NCBI RefSeq assembly: GCF_000815225.1
Contig: NZ_CP010427.1
Coordinates: forward strand, 1,364,001-1,428,000
Direction: 5' to 3'
Source: Allofrancisella guangzhouensis
GTDB lineage: Bacteria > Pseudomonadota > Gammaproteobacteria > Francisellales > Francisellaceae
Length of the DNA stretch: 64,000 nucleotides
Under the pieces are notes generated by a model. It saw nothing but the letters and a program-made list of their open reading frames with translations. It did no database searches and was not told the origin of the DNA. The position numbers and the translations under genes were made by a program. Positions 58,451 to 64,000 of this stretch are shown piece by piece (position 1 is the first letter of the stretch; each line of letters begins with the position of its first letter).

Positions 58451-58452
58451 TA

Positions 58453-58690
58453 GTCATTAGATTATTCCAAATACCTTTATCAGCCCAGTATTTATAACGC
58501 TTATGGATGGGGCTCTACTATTACCATAATCCTTGTGAAGATATTTCCACTGAGCTCCTGTTTTTAGGATAAAAAATACCGCTTCTATGAATTTTCTTAG
58601 TTTAACTGTATCTTTCGTATGTAAACCTTTTTGTGATGTAAGAAAAGTTAAAATAGTTGACCAATTTGATTCTGATATATAATATTCCAT
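58453..58690 (-). pseudogene. IS5-family transposase N-terminal fragment
   Basis: The first 60 or so codons from the ATG at 58690 (MEYYISESNWSTILTFLTSQ) match the N-terminal region of IS5-type transposases, including LRKFIEAVFFILKTGAQWKYL. A frameshift near 58520 separates it from the continuing frame PIHKRYKYWADKGIWNN. The element is cut at 58452 by the IS427-like element and only about 240 bases remain. Confidence 0.75.
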
Positions 58691-58777
58691 GTGCATTAAG
58701 TATATTTTTTTGTTTCGCAAAAATATTTAAATATACTTACTTGCATATTGCAAAAAATTTTGTTCATGGAACCTAAG

Positions 58778-59806
58778 TTAATCATCTATTTTAGTATACC
58801 CATTAGGGTTATTTTTTTGCCAATTCCAAGCATCTTTACACATATCTTCAAGACTATATTTAGCTTTCCATCCTAGTTTACTATAAGCACATTTTGTATC
58901 TGCATAACATTCTGCTATATCACCACTTCTTCGCTCTACAATTCTATACGGTATAGTTGTATTCGAAGCTCTTTCAAAAGCTCTAATTATTTCTAAAACA
59001 GAGTAACCTTTACCTGCACCTAAATTAATAGGTATAAAACCATTTTCTTGACTAATCTCCAAATATGCAAGAGCCGAGACATGACCTTTTGCCAAATCAA
59101 CAACATGAATATAATCACGAACACCTGTGCCATCTTTTGTACCATAATCGTTTCCAAAAACATTAATTTTTTCTCTAACTTTTACTGCAACCTGTGAAAT
59201 GTAAGGTAAAAGATTATTTGGAATACCCTTTGGATCTTCTCCAATTTCTCCTGATTGATGTGCTCCTACGGGGTTAAAATACCTTAAGCTTATTATTTTC
59301 CATTCTTGGTCTGACTTTGCTAAATCTTCTAAAATATATTCAATAACTAACTTGCTAGTTCCGTAAGGGTTAGTTGCAGAACGTGGAGAGGTCTCAGCTA
59401 AAGGTAGTTTCTTAGGTATTCCATACACAGTAGCAGAGGATGAAAATACTAGTTTCTTTATGCCATATTTTTGCATCATTTTTAAGAGATTTAGTGTACC
59501 AGTAACATTATTGTCATAATATTCTAATGGTTTTTGAACAGACTCTCCAACAGCTTTTAAACCTGCAAAATGAATAACTGCCTTAAATTCTTCATATTGG
59601 AAGACTTGATCTAATTTCTCTATATCAAGTAAGTCGCCTTCAATAAATTCTATCTTTTTACCTACTAATTTTTCTACTCTCTTTAGTGCTTCTAAATTAC
59701 TATTTGATAAGTTATCATATACAATAATTTTGTAATTTTCTTTAAGCATTTCTAAACAAGTATGTGAACCTATATAACCTGCTCCACCTGTTACTAAGAT
59801 ACTCAC
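58778..59806 (-). CDS. galE: UDP-glucose 4-epimerase
   Basis: This 342-residue SDR enzyme interconverts UDP-glucose and UDP-galactose. It has the NAD site ILVTGGAGYIGSHTCLEMLK, the catalytic Tyr-Lys in NPYGTSKLVIEYIL, and RYFNPVGAHQSGEIGEDP, which is diagnostic of GalE. It closes a polysaccharide gene cluster on the minus strand and would supply UDP-galactose, an acceptor precursor relevant to the GT11 and GT25 enzymes. Confidence 0.95.
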   Translation of the reverse strand: MSILVTGGAGYIGSHTCLEMLKENYKIIVYDNLSNSNLEALKRVEKLVGKKIEFIEGDLLDIEKLDQVFQYEEFKAVIHFAGLKAVGESVQKPLEYYDNNVTGTLNLLKMMQKYGIKKLVFSSSATVYGIPKKLPLAETSPRSATNPYGTSKLVIEYILEDLAKSDQEWKIISLRYFNPVGAHQSGEIGEDPKGIPNNLLPYISQVAVKVREKINVFGNDYGTKDGTGVRDYIHVVDLAKGHVSALAYLEISQENGFIPINLGAGKGYSVLEIIRAFERASNTTIPYRIVERRSGDIAECYADTKCAYSKLGWKAKYSLEDMCKDAWNWQKNNPNGYTKIDD

Positions 59807-60117
59807 TTTCTAACCCCTTATGCTCATAAATATTCACTCTCAAATATAAAACAAACTTATAGATTAATCCATCTAAATTTTTAAAACTTACACTATGTGC
59901 TACTCTGTACATAAAAGTTTTTCATAAATTAAGTTCTTTAGTTTTTTTATTGAATATTTTTATACATAATGCGCATATCCAAAGCAAATCTAAAACAAAA
60001 ATTTTGAAGCCTCATATAATTTTTAAAACTATGAAGAGGGGGAACTATTTAAGATAATTAGGCTTACATTTATCGAGTATAAATTTATAGGAAAATTATA
60101 CTCGTGTCAGATCTTAT
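59807..60117. other. Intergenic stretch without a gene
   Basis: This 311-base spacer between galE and the next epimerase gene is very A+T rich. I see no open frame with a ribosome binding site and no recognisable IS sequence. Its only clear structure is the inverted repeat CGAGTATAA (60074-60082) and TTATACTCG (60096-60104), which is downstream of the epimerase gene and could be its terminator, though no T tract follows. Confidence 0.5.
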
Positions 60118-60981
60118 CTAATTTTTACATTTCATAACTACACTAGATACGTATTCAGACAAACATTTCTTAGGTTTCCATCCTAGTTTAATAGTTTTAT
60201 CACTAATAACTTCAGCAGTTATCCTATTACCCCTTCTCTCAGGGATCATCATTATTTCTCCCCCAAACATTTTAGCAACTTCTAAAACACTATACGACTT
60301 AGGGTTACCTATACCATACTCATCACCCTGTCCTTTTTCTCCAATTAATAATAATGCCTCCACAGTATCTTCTATATGAGTAAAATTTCTTTTTTGTGTC
60401 CCTGGGCTAACTACAGTTAATGGCTGAGCATTCTTAATTTTTTCTTCAAATAAAGCTATAAGAGTCGCATACTTACCTTGCTTAATCTCTCTTGGACCAT
60501 ACACATTATAAAAATATGTTATTGCATAATCTATGCCAAACCACTCACAATAGTTCTTAACAAGCTGTGTATTGCTCGACTTACTCCAAGCGTAAGGACT
60601 TGCATTTGCATTACTCCCACCATCACCAAACTTAGTAGAGCTTCCAGCATATATTAATTTAGCTCTAGTCTTTCTAACAAATTCTAATACTTTTATTGTC
60701 CCAATTTTATTAAATTCCACCACTTTCTCAATATCATCGAAGCTCTGCTCTACTCGACTATATTCACCTAAGTGATAAATAATATCTGGAACAATAGTAA
60801 TAAGCCTATCAATATCAACGGTACTACCTTTTATGTAAACAACTCCTTTAACATGGTTTTCTTCTGATCCAGTAAAATAATTATCAAGTGAAAAAACTTG
60901 ATAATTTTTATTCTTTGAAAGCCTTTCACAAAGATGACTTCCGATAAATCCTGCCCCACCTGTAACTAGTATTTTCTTCAC
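60118..60981 (-). CDS. NAD-dependent sugar epimerase/dehydratase (extended SDR)
   Basis: This 287-residue protein starts KKILVTGGAGFIGSHLCERL and has the catalytic Tyr-Lys pair in SPYAWSKSSNTQL, with YFYNVYGPREI downstream. Similar short SDR enzymes act on UDP- or dTDP-sugars (4-epimerases and 4,6-dehydratases). The substrate cannot be assigned. It ends a minus-strand operon with the GT2 gene two bases upstream. Confidence 0.82.
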   Translation of the reverse strand: MKKILVTGGAGFIGSHLCERLSKNKNYQVFSLDNYFTGSEENHVKGVVYIKGSTVDIDRLITIVPDIIYHLGEYSRVEQSFDDIEKVVEFNKIGTIKVLEFVRKTRAKLIYAGSSTKFGDGGSNANASPYAWSKSSNTQLVKNYCEWFGIDYAITYFYNVYGPREIKQGKYATLIALFEEKIKNAQPLTVVSPGTQKRNFTHIEDTVEALLLIGEKGQGDEYGIGNPKSYSVLEVAKMFGGEIMMIPERRGNRITAEVISDKTIKLGWKPKKCLSEYVSSVVMKCKN

Positions 60982-60983
60982 TC

Positions 60984-61775
60984 TTACATTTCCTTTTTTA
61001 TATATCTCATAATTCCACCTAACACATGTGTAGATGTAAATAGAAACGAGATAAGTTTTGAACGACCAAGCTTCCTATGAATCATATAAACTTTTCTAGT
61101 CATATACAACTTCGATGATGATATTTGCCCATCGCTCCTACGATAAAAAAGAAGTTTATTATCTACTTTTGCACAAAATTTTGTATGATTTATAACTCTC
61201 ATCCAGCAGTGATAATCTTCTACTGCTTTATATTCTATGTTTTGTTCAAATGGCTCCTTAAGCAAAAGAGATTTTTTAATTAACACGCTAGATGTTGGTA
61301 TAAGATCACGCATTTGTAATTTAAATGAAGTAATCATTGTATAATTTGTACCTTTACAATATTCATTAAACTTAAGCTCACCAAAAGCTTTAAAATCCTG
61401 CATTTGAGAACATACAAAGTTTATAGCATCGTTACAGATTATACTCATTTGTATTTCTAACTTTTGTGGATGCCAGATGTCATCAGAATCTAGAAACGCT
61501 ATATATTCTCCTCTAGATTTTTTTACACCATGATTTCTTGGACCTGCAGGCCCACCAAAATTTTTATCCAATTCTATTAAACAAATCCTACTATCTTGAT
61601 TAATCAATTCTTTTACTAACTTTTTTGTATTATCAGTTGAGCAATCATCTACAACTATTATTTCCCAATCAACATACGTTTGATTAATCACAGAAAATAT
61701 TGTTTCGACAATAAACTGTTCTGCATTATACGTGGGCACTACTATAGATACTAATGAGTTATGATTATTTGACAC
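60984..61775 (-). CDS. GT2-family glycosyltransferase
   Basis: This 263-residue enzyme has the GT-A fold typical of GT2: VSIVVPTYNAEQFIVETIFS, then DDCSTDNTKKLVKE and the metal-binding AFLDSDDIWHPQKLE. The GTG start at 61775 shares a base with the TAG of the upstream gene and has AGGAG at good spacing, so it is translationally coupled. It would add one sugar of the repeat unit. Confidence 0.9.
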   Translation of the reverse strand: MSNNHNSLVSIVVPTYNAEQFIVETIFSVINQTYVDWEIIVVDDCSTDNTKKLVKELINQDSRICLIELDKNFGGPAGPRNHGVKKSRGEYIAFLDSDDIWHPQKLEIQMSIICNDAINFVCSQMQDFKAFGELKFNEYCKGTNYTMITSFKLQMRDLIPTSSVLIKKSLLLKEPFEQNIEYKAVEDYHCWMRVINHTKFCAKVDNKLLFYRRSDGQISSSKLYMTRKVYMIHRKLGRSKLISFLFTSTHVLGGIMRYIKKEM

Positions 61776-63322
61776 TACCTATCTCCTCTTGGAAGTTTAG
61801 ATCGAATATAATCTACCCATCTAAAAACGAATCTACGTCTGACATTATATGGCTTTAAATTGCTTTGTTGTTGATTAAACGATGCTATCCTTTCCCAGTT
61901 TTTTTCCTTAAGAAGGCCTATTACTTTATCTTCGAACTCTGAACTATCTGAATAACTTGTATCATTTGATTGTATCTTACCAGTACTAAACATAGAAACT
62001 AAAACATCTATTTTTGCACCATAATAATATTTATATTTAGTTGTTTCAATTGCTTTCACATAATCAGTAAACTGTGGAAACCGATTCAATCGTGTATAAA
62101 CATATCTAAGTGTTTTTCTAATTACAATCTCTTCGCTTAACTCAACTAATCCCTTGCTCCTCATATCCTCTTTAGAGTGATATACTGTTACAAAACCTGA
62201 GTATTCATAAGCACAAGGTCCTAGGTTAATAACTTGCTTACCACAAGCACCAGCTTCAACAGCTGAACTACCACCATTTAATATCACAATATCTGATTGT
62301 AAAATAAGATCGTATGTACTAGATTTATCTTCACTACTTATTATATATATATTTCTCTCTTCAGCCCACTTTTTATAAAGATTTAAAGACCTCTCACCAG
62401 TAACAGTTCCTATATTCTCAGACCAATTAGGATGGCAACGGATAACTATTTGATCACTGCTTATATTAAACGTATCTATAAAATCATCTAAAGCTAAAGT
62501 ATTATCTACCCATGATGTCTCATATTCTTCATTTCCAGCAGACTCATTTTTGCTACTAGGAATAACTAAAATTTTTTTATCGTTTGTTTGTGTTGGCCAA
62601 GCTACAGAATGAGCATCTTTATTATAAACTCGCCACTCTAAGTAATTACTCTGCAAGAACCTCTGAGCAATAAGCTTAGCAGCAGAGTAAACTTGCTCTC
62701 TACTCAAGAACTTATCACTATACTCTAACACTATCTTCCCCATCTGTTTAATAGAAATACAATTATTATTAGGAACTAATCTAAGACCGTCACCAAACCA
62801 CGTCCTTTCATGTGTAATAAATGGAACGCCCATTTTTTCACATGCATATGTTACTGCTCTAGTAAGTTCCATCCTGCCATTAAAGCATACAACTGCATCA
62901 AGGTTATTATCAGATATCCACTTCTTAGCACTTTCAAATACACTCCCTACAGGGTGATAAAGTTTTTTTCTAAACTTTGTAACTTCATCATCATCTTTTT
63001 CAATCTCAGATTCTGTTCTCGTTAAAGTGCATGAACTTGATAATGTTAACTCATCTAATACTTCTATACTTAGATCACTTTCACGAGTTTTAATAGATGT
63101 AATATTTTGGTTAGCATACGACCTTATACCTCCAATAATGCACTTACTACATTCTTTAATTTTACTTGTTTTTTTTAACTCTCTTGGGTAACAAGTATCT
63201 ACAGATGAGTCACAAGTTAGAAAGTATACTTCGTGCCCAGCATCTTTACACAATTTAGAGAGATAATAAAGATGCTCAACATGAGGTCTAAAAGAATATA
63301 TATTTGTAAAACCAATTTTCAT
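61775..63322 (-). CDS. Polysaccharide biosynthesis glycosyltransferase-like protein
   Basis: This 515-residue protein starts MKIGFTNIYSFRPHVEHLYYLSKLCKDAG, which resembles a GT-B N-terminal Rossmann domain, and has a Cys-rich stretch TCYPRELKKTSKIKECSKC. The C-terminal half includes the segment SDIVILNGGSSAVEAGACGKQVINLG, like the donor-binding region of capsule-type transferases. The frame is open to 63412, but the ATG at 63322 follows AAGGAT and avoids overlap with the upstream gene. The exact family is not clear. Confidence 0.7.
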   Translation of the reverse strand: MKIGFTNIYSFRPHVEHLYYLSKLCKDAGHEVYFLTCDSSVDTCYPRELKKTSKIKECSKCIIGGIRSYANQNITSIKTRESDLSIEVLDELTLSSSCTLTRTESEIEKDDDEVTKFRKKLYHPVGSVFESAKKWISDNNLDAVVCFNGRMELTRAVTYACEKMGVPFITHERTWFGDGLRLVPNNNCISIKQMGKIVLEYSDKFLSREQVYSAAKLIAQRFLQSNYLEWRVYNKDAHSVAWPTQTNDKKILVIPSSKNESAGNEEYETSWVDNTLALDDFIDTFNISSDQIVIRCHPNWSENIGTVTGERSLNLYKKWAEERNIYIISSEDKSSTYDLILQSDIVILNGGSSAVEAGACGKQVINLGPCAYEYSGFVTVYHSKEDMRSKGLVELSEEIVIRKTLRYVYTRLNRFPQFTDYVKAIETTKYKYYYGAKIDVLVSMFSTGKIQSNDTSYSDSSEFEDKVIGLLKEKNWERIASFNQQQSNLKPYNVRRRFVFRWVDYIRSKLPRGDR

Positions 63323-63332
63323 TATAAAATCC

Positions 63333-64000
63333 TTATATTCTAATTCTAATTTTAAAAATAACACTAATAAATAAAAAAATGATACAAACAAAGGGAAAAG
63401 ACATAAAATCACTAGCTAATAATAATGGTGATAAAACTAAAACTGAATACATAGAGACGAAAAATCCAATATATAGTATACTAGATGATTTACTACAATA
63501 TACTCTTTTAGCTAATCCAGATAACGCTCCCAATAGAAAACTAGCGAAGAAAAATCCGACATAGCCAAACTGATATAAAAAGGCTCCAGGTAATGATGGA
63601 AATCTACCCGCTAAGAACCAATTTGTATCTGGACTTGGAATCAAACCTAATTTATTCAAGCTATTTAGAGTACTTATGAAAATTATAAATTTATTTTCAT
63701 CATCATGTTGAATAATTGCTACCATAGTAGAAAAACTATGGGTAATATAAGACAAAACTAATAATAATGCTGAAATGACATCTGATAAAAAATTATCGTA
63801 ATTCAAAAATTCTTTTGATGATAGTTCAAGACCCAGCCATGGCAAAAAACTTTCTAAATACCCAGTAAGATCCTTATCACCAGCTATTGCTCTTTGGCTA
63901 AAAATGTACACAATGTATATTACACTTAAAAATATAAACAAATAAAATATCTTTCTCAATACTCTATTTCTAAAAATACCTTTAAAACCCCTATCATTAA
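63333..64000 (-). CDS. Wzy-like polysaccharide polymerase, C-terminal part (continues beyond window)
   Basis: This open frame has at least five or six membrane helices (YLFIFLSVIYIVYIFSQ, SALLLVLSYITHSF, FGYVGFFFASFLLGALSGL) with intervening loops. A TTG at 63959 exists, but the frame stays open to the window edge (codons for NDRGFKGIFRNRV precede it), so this is a partial gene whose start lies outside. The layout fits an O-antigen or capsule polymerase; there are too few motifs to be certain. Confidence 0.6.
   Translation of the reverse strand, partial: NDRGFKGIFRNRVLRKIFYLFIFLSVIYIVYIFSQRAIAGDKDLTGYLESFLPWLGLELSSKEFLNYDNFLSDVISALLLVLSYITHSFSTMVAIIQHDDENKFIIFISTLNSLNKLGLIPSPDTNWFLAGRFPSLPGAFLYQFGYVGFFFASFLLGALSGLAKRVYCSKSSSILYIGFFVSMYSVLVLSPLLLASDFMSFPFVCIIFLFISVIFKIRIRI

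Noticed and set aside
1-64000. tRNA, rRNA, CRISPR arrays or riboswitches
   Set aside because: I looked for tRNA T-loop signatures, regularly spaced repeats and conserved leader structures and found none that I could support.

Overview
The window is A+T-rich gamma-proteobacterial chromosome that I assign to the genus Francisella. The assignment rests on the combination of capB-capC-capA, spoT, an orphan rnfB-nth pair and several recurrent IS families. The heavy load of decayed insertion sequences suggests a host-adapted lineage (noatunensis/orientalis/philomiragia-like), but that is inference. No tRNA, rRNA or CRISPR array was seen.

Layout. 1-1535 holds a glycosyltransferase gene at the window edge that resembles the catalytic domain of clostridial glucosylating toxins. 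1546-2813 is an IS5-group fragment cut by a decayed IS630 element that ends next to the dnaE stop codon. 2817-43469 is mostly housekeeping: dnaE, a type IV pilin-like gene, slt, a PLP C-S lyase-family gene, an adenosylhomocysteinase-like gene, parC, map, a MazG-like gene, an isolated gcvH, murG, ybaB-recR, an antiporter gene, spoT, capBCA, an EamA transporter gene, an epmB-like gene, an esterase gene, ruvA, an unusual IQ-motif protein gene, ruvC, yebC, elbB, lipA, ferritin, mfd, a BI-1 family gene, an MFS-like gene, a DUF1841-like gene, nth, rnfB and grxB. mfd is split by an intact IS30-family element. Removing the IS and one copy of its 3-bp target duplication restores a single 1142-codon frame.

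43536-52801 is a surface glycan locus. A tight operon (gmd, a colC/fcl-like reductase, colD, a hexapeptide acyltransferase, a GT10 fucosyltransferase-family gene) faces a second unit (O-antigen polymerase/ligase, GT11 fucosyltransferase-family gene). A GT4 gene and a GT25 gene flank them. The histidine-for-lysine swap in ColD points to GDP-L-colitose. With GT10 and GT11 enzymes this predicts a Lewis-antigen-like glycan carrying colitose or fucose.

52790-58720 is an IS graveyard of nested IS30, IS5, IS427-like and IS4 elements. It encloses a PqaA-family hydrolase gene. 58778-64000 is a second polysaccharide cluster (galE, an SDR epimerase, GT2, a large glycosyltransferase-like protein, and a polymerase-like membrane protein running off the window).

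Several starts were moved from the longest open frame to an internal start with a better ribosome binding site (PLP lyase, gcvH, recR, capC, elbB, colC, GT11, the 515-aa glycosyltransferase-like protein).
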